A stretch of DNA of 64,000 bases from the NCBI RefSeq assembly GCF_049310885.1, contig NZ_JBMDYO010000002.1, forward strand, positions 1 through 64,000, in the 5' to 3' direction. This document shows positions 18,401 through 25,676 of the stretch, in pieces; within the stretch, counting starts at the first letter, position 1; each line of letters opens with the position of its first letter. The notes below the pieces were generated by a model. It saw only the letters and a program-made list of their open reading frames with translations. It had not been told where the DNA came from and did no database searches. A program made the translations under genes and the position numbers. The DNA is from CAYZJV01 sp049310885. Lineage in GTDB: Bacteria; Spirochaetota; Spirochaetia; Sphaerochaetales; Sphaerochaetaceae.

Positions 18401-19212
18401 TTTCCGAGCAGAACAACATAATCTGCCATCTTTCGGGCCTGATCAACCGCATATTGGGCCGATTCGATAACCGCAGGATGCAAGAAAGAGAGATCTTCGG
18501 TATCTGCCGGGGGTGCAGTTACACCAGCTACAGCAACAACAAAACCGTTGTAGTAGTAGAGCTGGTAGGGTTGGAAGACCCATTCGCCCTTGGAATTGAG
18601 CACATTGGCACTGAGGACTTTAAGGTCGGTATTTGCTTGGGCAAACCGTGCTGCCTCAATGAGGTAGTCGGCTCCGTATGCAAAATCGGCCGGTCCGGGA
18701 GCCACTGCGTCGTATCCGAGCAGGTCGAGCATTGCGCCTGCGGGTTCACCGTAGAACTTCTCAACCATCGCGCTTCCGCTTGCGACATTACCGGCATCGA
18801 GCAACAAAGTCTTGTTGGTCAATGAACGGCCAAACTTGACTCCGGTCGCCAAACGCGCATAACCGATACCCGATTCCAATTCGCCGAGCACATCGTTAGT
18901 GTGGGCGATATAGAGATCGAATTCGGTGAATCGGTCGTTCGACTTAACCACCATATCCTCAGTCGGAGCCTTGCGCTCTACAACTGCCGGGGCAGGTGCC
19001 GCAACCTCTTCCATCGGTGGGGTTACCACAGGTTCCTCAACTGGAGCCGGTGCCTCCTCAACTACTGGAGCTGGGGGTGGTGCTACTGGCTCTACAACTG
19101 GCGCTGCCGGTTCTATGGCTTCGACTTTTTCAGTTGTGCGGCAACTAATAAAAGCGAATGCAAGCAATACTACCAGCAGTGTCGTGATTAGACTTCTTGA
19201 AAGACGTTTCAC
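15466..19212 (-). CDS. Lipoprotein with three tandem 5'-nucleotidase modules, two degenerate
   Basis: 1248 aa. GTG at 19212 is chosen because AGGAGG lies 6 bases upstream; the ATG at 19233 would put that site inside the gene. A lipoprotein signal ends LAFAFISC (Cys at residue 24), followed by a Pro/Glu/Ala-rich linker. Modules 1 (about 84-388) and 2 (414-722) are near-copies of a metallophosphatase domain. Module 3 (about 756-1050) keeps HTNDVHGR, DAGD, GNHDFNYG, LAHLG and GHSHS and is followed by the nucleotide-binding C-terminal domain. Modules 1 and 2 read HTNDVLG, DAGN, GPAD, LGNIG and GKGAM/GKDAM, so nearly all metal ligands are gone. Only module 3 should hydrolyse nucleotides, probably on the cell surface or in the periplasm; 1 and 2 may bind ligand or act as spacers. 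Confidence 0.93.
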   Translation of the reverse strand: MKRLSRSLITTLLVVLLAFAFISCRTTEKVEAIEPAAPVVEPVAPPPAPVVEEAPAPVEEPVVTPPMEEVAAPAPAVVERKAPTEDMVVKSNDRFTEFDLYIAHTNDVLGELESGIGYARLATGVKFGRSLTNKTLLLDAGNVASGSAMVEKFYGEPAGAMLDLLGYDAVAPGPADFAYGADYLIEAARFAQANTDLKVLSANVLNSKGEWVFQPYQLYYYNGFVVAVAGVTAPPADTEDLSFLHPAVIESAQYAVDQARKMADYVVLLGNIGNVNGITSEVIAQNIKGIDLIVDGKGAMAPAGGKKVGDTLIVNAGEKLSSVGVVEVHVKNNKVTRESALRINATDVDNPAKSPMAQWAGISYVPADAEVAGYIDMVKSAYAKVTAPKEEVVEAWVAPEVVIEEIKPVVAERKAPTKDMVVKSNDRYNDFALYIAHTNDVLGQLDSGIGYARLATGVKFGRSLTNKTLLLDAGNVASGSPIVEKFYGEPAGAMLDLLGYDAVAPGPADFAYGSDYLIEAARFAEANTDLKVLSANVLNSKGEWVFQPYQLYYYNDFVVAVAGLTAPVDGTRGLSFLSQDIIDNAQFAVDQVREIADYVVVLGNIGNANGITSEAIAKNVKGIDLIVDGKDAMAPAGGKRVGDTLIVNAGEKLSSVGVVEVQVKNDEVTSVTPLRINATDVDNPSRSAMARWAGISYVPADAEVAGFIDMVKGAYAKVTAPKPAPAAPKAEAVKEEVAKAPAPAAPAKPDVDEDVIVKSFDGQKNFNLYVVHTNDVHGRIEGSDSQVGYAKLATLVNMGRSVTNKNLLLDAGDVSHGTLLTNLFEGETSAVLLDLLGYDAVVPGNHDFNYGKDRLIEAAKLAEQYSDLRVLAANIMDENGKMVFQPYQLYYFDGFTVGVIGVSTPDTETKTHPKNVEGLSFMSDAVVYGAQALVNEVRNRADYVIALAHLGLDEDGSYGVTSKMLAENVKGIDLIVDGHSHSVLENGMQVGDTLIVSAGEYMKSVGLVEIAVRNGKAAGETALLIPASDVADPSQNDYAKMFGITEVPADPTVTAYVESQKAKLDSITSEIVAYTPVKLEGERQNVRTKPTNLGNMIAKSMVEATGADAALTNGGGIRASIAAGDVSRGDIITVLPFNNTVVVVEVTGQDIYDALEWGYSRLPEANGGFPQTANMAIIYSRFSDPGSRIKRVLINGKSIDRDATYKLATNDFMAAGGDGYTMLDKPIVMYGPGLDEVFTDYMVKYNSK
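17047..17973 (-). repeat. Degenerate metallophosphatase module 2 (tandem repeat copy)
   Basis: About 309 codons closely matching the copy at 18049-18963 in protein and DNA, including shared substitutions of metal ligands. Linked to module 3 by a Pro/Ala/Lys-rich stretch. Confidence 0.9.
18049..18963 (-). repeat. Degenerate metallophosphatase module 1 (tandem repeat copy)
   Basis: About 305 codons. Same order of blocks as module 2: SNDRF, HTNDVLG, DAGNVASG, GPADFAYG, QPYQLYYYN and VNAGEKLSSVGVVEV. The shared blocks indicate a recent in-frame duplication. Confidence 0.9.
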
Positions 19213-19244
19213 GTGTTTCCTCCTCATGGACATTCTTTTGAGTC

Positions 19245-19250
19245 ATTATA
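19245..19250 (-). promoter_or_regulatory. -10 box of the nucleotidase lipoprotein gene
   Basis: A perfect TATAAT on the minus strand puts transcription start near 19237. That gives a leader of about 25 bases ending in AGGAGG and the GTG at 19212, which supports that start. The -35 is not clear. Confidence 0.5.
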
Positions 19251-19339
19251 CATCATCACTATAACACACACAGTAAATTCTGGATACAGAAAATTTGTCA
19301 ATATCTGCCTTGTTGTCGATAAAAACCAACCTCCTCACC

Positions 19340-20593
19340 TTACAATACTCTGTATATATACCCTTTTAAATACTCAGATTCGGGAAATGAGAGCCTTATT
19401 GGGTGGTCCAAAGCTTGTCCCAAAGTCTCCAAAATCTGCACTTCTCTTCCTACATCCTTTGCTGCCCAGGCTAAGACAGTTCGCAATTGTTCACGCGAAA
19501 CACCACCTGAACAGCTGAATGTAGCGATTATGCCTCCATCACGTATCTTCTGAATAGCCAATCGATTAAGATCCTTATAGGCGCGCAGGGCTCCATCCAC
19601 CTGAGCTTTTGTCTGTGCCAATTTGGGTGGATCGAGTATGATCAAATCATATAATTGGGAGTCCATATCTCGTAAATACTGAAAGACGTCGGCCTGGATA
19701 GCCTTAAGATGCGAAAGCGAATCCTCGGTAATCGTATTTTTCCCAATATTCAGTTTGATATTTTGTGACAACTGCGCGAGAGCGGGAGCACTACTGTCCA
19801 CAGAAGTTACCGATTTAGCGCCGTTTGCCAGAGCGTGCAAAGAAAAAGCACCCGAATAACAGAAGGCATCCAGTACATCCCTTCCCTTCGCATAAGCGGC
19901 AACGCTCACACGATTTTCCCGTTGGTCACAAAAGAAGCCACTTTTTTGACCACTACCGATAGTGATACCATAAACGATATCATGCTCTTTGAAATGGATA
20001 TGATCGGGAGCAGGGGCATCGATCAATTTCCCATCGACATAATATTCAGTGGATTCTTTCAGTTGTTCGATCCCACCAAAAGAGCTATCTGTCCATACGA
20101 TGATCACCGATGGATTGAGCATTCTTTGCAATGTCTGTACGAAGAGGAGTCTATGTGTCCATGCAACTCTTGCAGACACGATGCATACAATGCGGTCGCC
20201 ATAGAGATCCACAGTCAGTCCAGGAATGAAATCGGCCTCACCATGGACAAGTCTGAAGGCATTCGTATGTGTCTGTTTGAACAGATCCAAACGCCTCTGG
20301 ACCGAAGCACCCAAGGTATCCACCCACCATGTGGCATCGGGAATTTTCGATTTGTCCCAGCTGAGAAGTCGAATGGGTATATGGCTGAGTGCGTCATACC
20401 AACCGAAAGCGATAAAACGGCCTTCCCAGTCCTCTACCTGCACGATCGCCGGATCGTTAGGAAGTGATTTCTTAGATTCGGCATCTAGGGCTCCACTGAA
20501 GACCCAAGGATGGTGCCGCACCATCTGCTTCTCTTTTCCATTACGGATACGTACTGTAGTGATGGGATGCCCATCTGTGTGAATCAAACCCAT
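19340..20593 (-). CDS. rlmI: Class I rRNA methyltransferase, RlmI-like
   Basis: 417 aa. An N-terminal PUA-like RNA-binding region (about 1-85, with HHPWVFSGAL) precedes a SAM-binding methyltransferase with DAFCYSGAFSLHAL near 247 and LDPPKLAQTK near 324, plus the late FSCSGGVS block, as in RlmI-type 23S rRNA cytosine-C5 methyltransferases that modify the large ribosomal subunit. The exact position modified is inferred from E. coli RlmI and not certain. No Shine-Dalgarno is seen; a promoter (20601-20629) has its -10 ending 7 bases before the ATG, suggesting a leaderless message. It appears monocistronic. Confidence 0.88.
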   Translation of the reverse strand: MGLIHTDGHPITTVRIRNGKEKQMVRHHPWVFSGALDAESKKSLPNDPAIVQVEDWEGRFIAFGWYDALSHIPIRLLSWDKSKIPDATWWVDTLGASVQRRLDLFKQTHTNAFRLVHGEADFIPGLTVDLYGDRIVCIVSARVAWTHRLLFVQTLQRMLNPSVIIVWTDSSFGGIEQLKESTEYYVDGKLIDAPAPDHIHFKEHDIVYGITIGSGQKSGFFCDQRENRVSVAAYAKGRDVLDAFCYSGAFSLHALANGAKSVTSVDSSAPALAQLSQNIKLNIGKNTITEDSLSHLKAIQADVFQYLRDMDSQLYDLIILDPPKLAQTKAQVDGALRAYKDLNRLAIQKIRDGGIIATFSCSGGVSREQLRTVLAWAAKDVGREVQILETLGQALDHPIRLSFPESEYLKGYIYRVL

Positions 20594-20600
20594 ACTCTGT

Positions 20601-20629
20601 AATCTACCTCAACTCATCGGGGAACACAA
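20601..20629 (-). promoter_or_regulatory. Promoter of rlmI-like gene, likely leaderless
   Basis: TTGTGT, 17-base spacer, TAGATT, then 7 bases to the ATG on the minus strand. A start about 7 bases after the -10 falls at the start codon. Confidence 0.5.
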
Positions 20630-20644
20630 GGGCTTTACAATACG

Positions 20645-20676
20645 TAAAAAAAACCTGCACCGATTCAGTGCAGGTT
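20645..20676 (-). terminator. Rho-independent terminator of the 56-residue protein gene
   Basis: Nine-base perfect arms (AACCTGCAC and complement) around a 7-base loop, followed by an uninterrupted T run on the minus strand, 27 bases after the stop codon. Confidence 0.9.
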
Positions 20677-20702
20677 CAATTCGACAATGCCAGGAAAATA
20701 GT

Positions 20703-20873
20703 TTACATCAAATCCTTGGGCTTGCGTGCGGTATTTCCGCTCTTCTCGCAATATGCCATGTGACGAAGCTTACCGTTTTCGAAAACGGACTTCATCTTGA
20801 TCGTGCCGCCCCAGCGACTTGTCATTGTCTTCTCTCCGCCACGTCGGGCGTTCTTTGAAATAGGTCCTGCCAT
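20703..20873 (-). CDS. Small basic protein, 56 aa, unknown
   Basis: A short gene with a GGAGGG ribosome site 8 bases before the ATG and a strong terminator downstream. The protein begins MAGPISKNARRGGEKTM, has SRWGGTIKMK in the middle and AYCEKSGNTARKPKDLM at the end; it is rich in Lys and Arg, with one Cys. The small size, high charge and strong expression signals resemble a ribosomal or nucleic-acid-binding protein, but I do not recognise the family. Codon use is orderly and the stop is clean, so I consider it real. Confidence 0.75.
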   Translation of the reverse strand: MAGPISKNARRGGEKTMTSRWGGTIKMKSVFENGKLRHMAYCEKSGNTARKPKDLM

Positions 20874-20969
20874 ATGGGTATCCCTCCATCAATCGTTTCA
20901 ATCAGCTCAAGCTACTATAGCAAATCATACATTTTTCGTCAAAGGTACTGCAAGGCATATCGACAAATA

Positions 20970-20998
20970 TTGTCAAGATATCCTCTTTACCCTACACT
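20970..20998 (+). promoter_or_regulatory. Promoter of yidD, likely leaderless
   Basis: TTGTCA at 20970-20975, 17-base spacer, TACACT at 20993-20998, then 7 bases to the ATG at 21006. No ribosome site lies between. Confidence 0.6.
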
Positions 20999-21005
20999 CT
21001 ACCCC

Positions 21006-21332
21006 ATGGATAACAGACGGATATCAGGTAAAAAGATCATACGGGAAATCGCATTGCTACCTACCCATCTCTATAGATTGATTATCTCACCTTGGCTTCC
21101 ACCCTCCTGCATCTATACCCCTACCTGTTCGAGCTACATGGTTGAATCGGTCCGTCGGCATGGAATTTTCAAGGGAACTGCCCTGGGATTCGCCCGAATC
21201 GCCAGATGCCACCATACCTTTTTTTATGGAGGGCCTGATCCAGTACCCGAGGAGTTCTCCTGCGAATCTATCAAGACTCCGTATAGGATCTTCCGTCGTC
21301 GAAAACATAAGCATACCCACAAGGAAGATTAA
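21006..21332 (+). CDS. yidD: Membrane protein insertion efficiency factor YidD
   Basis: 108 aa, longer than the usual 70-90 because of a basic tail (RIFRRRKHKHTHKED). The family block is clear: LYRLIISPWLPPSCIYTPTCSS near residue 23 to YMVESVRRHGIFKG, then FARIARCHHTFFYGGPDPVPE. It sits at the inner face of the cytoplasmic membrane and assists YidC in inserting proteins. The usual neighbours rnpA, rpmH and yidC are not in the window. The frame continues upstream to 20874, but that part lacks family similarity; the promoter just before 21006 supports this start. Confidence 0.88.
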   Translation: MDNRRISGKKIIREIALLPTHLYRLIISPWLPPSCIYTPTCSSYMVESVRRHGIFKGTALGFARIARCHHTFFYGGPDPVPEEFSCESIKTPYRIFRRRKHKHTHKED

Positions 21333-21441
21333 GATATAAACCGAATGAATGGTATGCAAGCAAGCTTTCGTTTCCTGCACTCGCTCGGCAATGTATCCAT
21401 TTGATGGCTCCATTACACTCACTTCGTTGGGAAATGTAGCC

Positions 21442-22050
21442 TTAGCTGGTGATATCCTTTACAAAGGTGATCAGTACACGAAGGGCATTCTCATTGTGTC
21501 CGCCCTCAGGAATTACGATATCGGCAAATTCTTTCGTAGGTTCTATAAAACTGAAATGACCTGGTCTCACCACCTCCATATACTGGCGTACTACCGATTC
21601 CACCGTTCTCCCCCGTTCACTCATATCCCTATTGAGTCGCCTGATAAACCTGATATCGTCTGGAGTATCCACATACAACTTGAGATCGAGAAGATTCCTA
21701 ATCTGTGGGTCGTAGAGCACCATAAGACCTTCAATAATGACCAATGGGCGAGGATCCACATGTACCCTTTCCTCTCTTCTACGGTGATGAACAAAGTCGT
21801 ACTGTGGCATATCAATAGCCTTACCCGCTTTCAGATCGCTCAGCTGGCGGTAGAGAAGATCTGTATCAAAGGCATCGGGATGATCAAAATTATAGGCTGT
21901 AATATTCTCATTGCTGATATATTCTGCCGAGTGGTAGTAGTTGTCCTGCGGGATGAAAACGAAATCGCTAATCACCTCGCTGATTTTCCTGACTATCGTA
22001 GATTTGCCTGAACCCGAGCCTCCGGTTATTCCAATGATCTTCACATCCAT
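21442..22050 (-). CDS. udk: Uridine kinase family protein
   Basis: 202 aa. Phosphorylates uridine and cytidine to UMP/CMP in pyrimidine salvage. The P-loop is GITGGSGSGKST near residue 7; PQDNYYH near 35 and NFDHPDAFDTDLL near 54 carry the nucleoside-binding residues, and RRLNRDMSERGRT near 138 is the lid. The start at 22050 is set by AAGGGG 8 bases upstream; a TTG further up is less likely. That ribosome site is in one arm of a perfect 10-base inverted repeat (22057-22114), so translation could be controlled by folding. Follows the 132-residue unknown gene. Confidence 0.9.
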   Translation of the reverse strand: MDVKIIGITGGSGSGKSTIVRKISEVISDFVFIPQDNYYHSAEYISNENITAYNFDHPDAFDTDLLYRQLSDLKAGKAIDMPQYDFVHHRRREERVHVDPRPLVIIEGLMVLYDPQIRNLLDLKLYVDTPDDIRFIRRLNRDMSERGRTVESVVRQYMEVVRPGHFSFIEPTKEFADIVIPEGGHNENALRVLITFVKDITS

Positions 22051-22056
22051 TGCGAC

Positions 22057-22114
22057 ACCCCTTGTCAAAAACTGCAGCCATAGTAACCGCCTAGGGGGAA
22101 CCAGGACAAGGGGT
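22057..22114 (-). promoter_or_regulatory. Inverted repeat that could hide the udk ribosome site
   Basis: ACCCCTTGTC at 22057-22066 and its exact complement at 22105-22114 are 38 bases apart. On the minus-strand mRNA the 3' arm contains the udk AAGGGG site. The 5' arm starts 4 bases after the stop codon of the upstream gene, so ribosome passage could open it. Confidence 0.5.
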
Positions 22115-22118
22115 CAGC

Positions 22119-22517
22119 TCATTTTTTCAGGAAAAGTGCTTGTACAGCCCATGCCCGCAATAGCGGGTCCTCGACCATATACCAATTTCTCCCGAAGATC
22201 TCCGCAGGATGAATCCCGTCCCTCTTCTTAGGTGGCTCATAAATCTCGTGGTATGGAATCGGAGGCTCGTCACAAAAGAGGATATGATGGATCACTGGGC
22301 CGCCATCCACCGAATACCACTCTTCCCAAAAGGAGGCCTCCATTCTGTCGCCTTGGGGAACTGCATGGATGATATGGTAGGGCTTCTTTTGCACCACCAT
22401 CCACCGATGACCCTCATATAGTTTGATATTATCCTCAGGATCCGGAAAAACCGTTCGCAAAGAGATTCCCAGTTCACCGAACATCTTTGCCATCTGAAAC
22501 CTGTCTGGATTCTCCAC
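22119..22517 (-). CDS. Hypothetical protein, 132 aa
   Basis: GTG start with GGGAGG 5 bases upstream. Soluble, rich in Trp, Tyr, Pro and His, with the pattern GHRWMVVQKKPYHIIHAVPQGD and SVDGGPVIHHILFCDEPPIP. No signal peptide or membrane helix. I do not recognise a family. It lies 68 bases upstream of udk on the same strand and may share its transcript. Confidence 0.75.
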   Translation of the reverse strand: MENPDRFQMAKMFGELGISLRTVFPDPEDNIKLYEGHRWMVVQKKPYHIIHAVPQGDRMEASFWEEWYSVDGGPVIHHILFCDEPPIPYHEIYEPPKKRDGIHPAEIFGRNWYMVEDPLLRAWAVQALFLKK

Positions 22518-22654
22518 GACATCCTCCCTGAATTGCGGTGACCGCCCGATTTTACCCGCAGTGTACCACGGTTATGATTCAGAAAGAGAGAAAAAAATGT
22601 AAGAAGTTTGAAAGAAGTATCGAAAAATGTACTAAGTGCTTGCAGAACCCCTTC

Positions 22655-22939
22655 TCAACCGTTTCGCCGTAACCGTTCTGCCCGATGTTTGATCCTGCTG
22701 ATCTTGGCATCAAGATGGTGAATATCAACCATGGAATCGGATATCCGTTTCTTTAGCTCCTCACTCTTTTTTACCACAGAAAGAGCATCAGGAGCGTCTT
22801 TAGCCTTCTTTGTGATATCGAAGAGCGATTGCTGAAGACTCTCGTGTTCAGACCGCATTTTCTGCAAATCCTTTTCTAAGCGAACCACTTCCGCATCCAT
22901 CCGCTCAATCGAATGTTTTCTGATATCACGTAGTGTCAT
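22655..22939 (-). CDS. Small coiled-coil protein, unknown
   Basis: 94 aa. ATG at 22939 is preceded by GGAGGG at 6 bases, so an upstream in-frame start at 22978 is rejected. Nearly the whole protein is a charged helix with heptad-like spacing (ERMDAEVVRLEKDLQKMRSE and EELKKRISDSMVDIHHLDAK), pointing to a dimeric coiled coil. No catalytic motif. It is the first small gene downstream of the sugar-acid locus; a functional link is not evident. Confidence 0.7.
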   Translation of the reverse strand: MTLRDIRKHSIERMDAEVVRLEKDLQKMRSEHESLQQSLFDITKKAKDAPDALSVVKKSEELKKRISDSMVDIHHLDAKISRIKHRAERLRRNG

Positions 22940-22992
22940 CGGCACCCTCCACAATCTGTCGCAATTATAACACGACAATTACGGATTGATCA

Positions 22993-24366
22993 TTATTCTT
23001 TTGCGTAGGCTATCTCGGTAACCACCTGGTGTACATCATTGATCAGGAGCTCTCCAACAGAGACCGCTCCAATTAGTGCAGCTCCAAGTCCAGCTCCGTC
23101 GGATACCTCAGGTACTATGGGAGACACACCAAACTGCCGCTCAAGCTCTTGGCGGAACAATCCATTATGTCTAACTGAGCTACCTATGGCGACCAGCGAT
23201 TCAATGGCGTGGTTACTATCTGATACAAAATCTTTCAGCTCGCCAATGATTCCACGAACGGTTCCTCGCACTAAATTACCGATGGTCAAACTATCGATGC
23301 CTATATTCCCAATGTTTCCACGCACGAGAGGATTGCGCCTTGTTCCAGTAAGACGAGTGTCAATTTCCAGTGGTTCGATTTGGCTGTTCTCAGCTCCAAC
23401 ACGACGCATCATGGAGAAGACGGTCTGGTGATCTACCGGATGACCACACTCCGCAACTACAGAGGCAAAAAGTTTTTCGAGCACTTCATACGCCTTTCCA
23501 GCTGTTAAGGTAGCCCCGACATGTAGGTAACCCTGCCCCATGAAAGGACGAAGTTCCATCGACTCAGGACAGGCACCTTGATTACTGAACAGGGAAATCT
23601 GACCACTCGTCCCAATGCTTACTAGGGCAGCACCAGACCAATCGGGAACCATACCGAAGAAACCTGCCTGGTTATCTCCAACCGGATACGCCACCGGAAT
23701 GCCCCCTTCACCATATCCAGCTACAGTAAACGGCTCACTTGCACCCAAAAATTGATACGAATCATCTCCATTAACCACTGCAAGAACTGCAGGATCGAAT
23801 GTAGAAAGGACTGGATCGAATGCCCCATAGGTACCCAAACAACTGGGATCGGAAGATCGGAGCGGACTGCCAATCAGTCTTCCCGTAATGTACTCTAGGA
23901 TTCCACAGTAGCCAACAGCCTCCTTTGGAACCTTATCCATCCTCCGGTTCGCAAAATGGCAGAGAAGCCCATATCCAGCAGGGAGGAGCGTTCCGGTCTG
24001 TTCAAAGAGGGCTTCTTGACTGCTTTTGCCAGCTATCTCCACCATCCCTCTTTGATCCAACCACGTATACAGTGGTGATACGGCCTCTCCCCTACCATTA
24101 TAATAGAGGATACCATGGACTTGACCGGTCACACAGATAGAAGCGACGGGGTAATCCAAGGCCTCCAAAAGGAGACGAACTTGCCGCTCTATTTCCTGAG
24201 GATCTTGTGCATAGGCATAGGGCTCATCATTTAGATAGCGATCATTAGGTACACTACGATAATCGACTATCGACCGTTGCAGCATATCCAAAGCGACTAG
24301 AGTAATGTTAGTCGTCCCGATATCCAATCCTACGTGGACAGCGCGCTTATCTTTATTCATATCCAT
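22993..24366 (-). CDS. FGGY-family carbohydrate kinase
   Basis: 457 aa, a typical two-domain ASKHA kinase. GLDIGTTNITLVALD near residue 13 is the first phosphate loop, CVTGQVHGILYYN near 76 and TWLDQRG near 97 match sugar-binding parts seen in sedoheptulokinase- and xylulokinase-like enzymes, SIGTSGQIS near 243 is the second loop, and IAIGSSVRHNGL-like sequence near 395 is the adenosine region. It probably phosphorylates a ketose or keto-sugar-acid. It is 16 bases downstream of the regulator gene and across from dlgD, so a substrate such as 3-keto-L-gulonate or L-xylulose is a reasonable guess by analogy with the yia and ula operons. Confidence 0.85.
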   Translation of the reverse strand: MDMNKDKRAVHVGLDIGTTNITLVALDMLQRSIVDYRSVPNDRYLNDEPYAYAQDPQEIERQVRLLLEALDYPVASICVTGQVHGILYYNGRGEAVSPLYTWLDQRGMVEIAGKSSQEALFEQTGTLLPAGYGLLCHFANRRMDKVPKEAVGYCGILEYITGRLIGSPLRSSDPSCLGTYGAFDPVLSTFDPAVLAVVNGDDSYQFLGASEPFTVAGYGEGGIPVAYPVGDNQAGFFGMVPDWSGAALVSIGTSGQISLFSNQGACPESMELRPFMGQGYLHVGATLTAGKAYEVLEKLFASVVAECGHPVDHQTVFSMMRRVGAENSQIEPLEIDTRLTGTRRNPLVRGNIGNIGIDSLTIGNLVRGTVRGIIGELKDFVSDSNHAIESLVAIGSSVRHNGLFRQELERQFGVSPIVPEVSDGAGLGAALIGAVSVGELLINDVHQVVTEIAYAKE

Positions 24367-24382
24367 ATCCTACCTTTCTATC

Positions 24383-25510
24383 TTATATCGTCGTATCGCC
24401 AAATCGTGTAGACTTTCGCATCACCAAATGTCCCGACAACCGGATTGTCCTACATGGTTGTTCTGGATGATCACGCCGCTCCATCATCATTTTCACAGCC
24501 TCCCGGCTTATTCTTTCGGTCGGTTGGGACACGCTAGTCAAGGGGACCCGTATCTGCGCAAGGTAACTCAGGTTATCAAATCCTGCAACAGCTACATCCT
24601 TTGGAACCGATATTCCCATCGCTTCCAAAGTCTCTTGAAGAACTATTGCAGTCCCATCATTCGAACAGAGAATCGCCTGCGGCTCAAATGCCAGGACTGT
24701 GGAGACGAATCGCTTGTCTTTGGGATTTCCCACATGGACTTTCTCCTCACGAACCGGAATGCCGGCATCGTAAAGGGCTTCACGGTAGCCGATTTGTCTC
24801 AATTTTATGGTGTAGGCAGACATGGGAGGGGAAAGGAAATGAATATTGCGTGCATGAGATTCCACCATATGACGGGTCAACAGGTAGCCTGCCTCGATAT
24901 GGTCAAGACTTACTAAGTCATACCGGCTACGTTGGGGAAATTCATAGAGATCGGAGTCTATCAACACAAGTGGTATACCCGCATTCCTGAAGGTTTCTTC
25001 AATATAGTTGTTCGCCCTCTCTCTGAGGGGCGTGTACTCGATTGGAGCGAAAAAAACCCCATCTACCCCTAACTGGACATACTTGTTACAGATCTGCTTG
25101 ATATCTTCCATAAGATTTACTGATGAGGGAACCACCACGCCACCCCACACCAAAGAACAATCGTAGGTTGCCAGAACCCTTGTCACCTCACTACAGATGA
25201 TATCGAAGACGTAGTTTCTTCCCAGACTGGGAAAGATGATCCCAAACAGTCCTTTGTTCCGCTCAGGAATTCCATGGGAGTCTCGTTCATCGAGCCCCTT
25301 CGATGAGAGGAATGAGCCACTTCCTTGCTTACGTACTATGATATGAGCGCTCTCCAATGCATCGAGAGCTTTTCTTAATGTTGGACGAGAACAGCCATAG
25401 TAACGTGCCAGCTCTACCTCTGAAGGGAGACGGTTCGCGATATTGAACTCACCCGCATAGATCCGTCCCTTCAGATTTTCATAGACCATATCACTCTTTT
25501 GCACTTTCAC
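24383..25510 (-). CDS. GntR/LacI hybrid transcriptional regulator (AraR type)
   Basis: 375 aa. An N-terminal GntR winged helix (RLPSEVELARYYGCSRPTLRKAL, residues about 30-55) is joined to a LacI-type periplasmic-binding-like effector domain (about 85-370, with GVDGVFFAPIEYTP and DVAVAGFDN). I place the start at the GTG at 25510 because GTGAGG lies 8 bases upstream and the likely -10 (25530-25535) overlaps the alternative ATG at 25531. It probably represses both its own kinase operon and the divergent dlgD; palindromes in the divergent promoter (25617-25646) are candidate operators. Confidence 0.85.
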   Translation of the reverse strand: MKVQKSDMVYENLKGRIYAGEFNIANRLPSEVELARYYGCSRPTLRKALDALESAHIIVRKQGSGSFLSSKGLDERDSHGIPERNKGLFGIIFPSLGRNYVFDIICSEVTRVLATYDCSLVWGGVVVPSSVNLMEDIKQICNKYVQLGVDGVFFAPIEYTPLRERANNYIEETFRNAGIPLVLIDSDLYEFPQRSRYDLVSLDHIEAGYLLTRHMVESHARNIHFLSPPMSAYTIKLRQIGYREALYDAGIPVREEKVHVGNPKDKRFVSTVLAFEPQAILCSNDGTAIVLQETLEAMGISVPKDVAVAGFDNLSYLAQIRVPLTSVSQPTERISREAVKMMMERRDHPEQPCRTIRLSGHLVMRKSTRFGDTTI

Positions 25511-25529
25511 AAACAGTACCTCACTCTTC

Positions 25530-25559
25530 ATACTAGATACCTGTATCCATATTTGTCAA
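25530..25559 (-). promoter_or_regulatory. Promoter of regulator/kinase operon
   Basis: TTGACA (25554-25559), 18-base spacer and TAGTAT (25530-25535) on the minus strand. The expected start near 25523 would leave the regulator's GTG at 25510 with its GAGG site. Confidence 0.45.
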
Positions 25560-25616
25560 ATAGAATTTTACATCTTTACCAATCCAGCCAAAGGTAATCT
25601 CTCTCCATTACAAAAG

Positions 25617-25652
25617 TGTCAAGTTGACAGCATAAGACCACTGGTCCACAAT
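25617..25652 (+). promoter_or_regulatory. dlgD promoter with two operator-like palindromes
   Basis: TTGACA at 25624-25629 and CACAAT at 25647-25652, 17 bases apart. The -35 is inside the palindrome TGTCAAGTTGACA (25617-25629), and the spacer carries GACCACTGGTC (25636-25646). Both are well placed for repression by the neighbouring GntR-type protein. Confidence 0.5.
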
Positions 25653-25676
25653 ACTATACAGAGAGGTATCGTTGTC

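Noticed and set aside
17881..18825. 314-codon frame on the + strand
   Set aside because: It is antisense to the repeated nucleotidase modules; its length comes from their codon pattern, and the product has no motif or ribosome site.
17047..18963. Long direct repeats as a possible mobile element or CRISPR-like array
   Set aside because: The repeats are in-frame protein modules of about 300 codons within one gene; there are no spacers or transposase.
19835..20467. 210-codon frame on the + strand
   Set aside because: Antisense to the RlmI-type methyltransferase, with no recognisable domain.
20874..21005. N-terminal extension of the YidD frame
   Set aside because: No family similarity, and the yidD promoter lies inside it.
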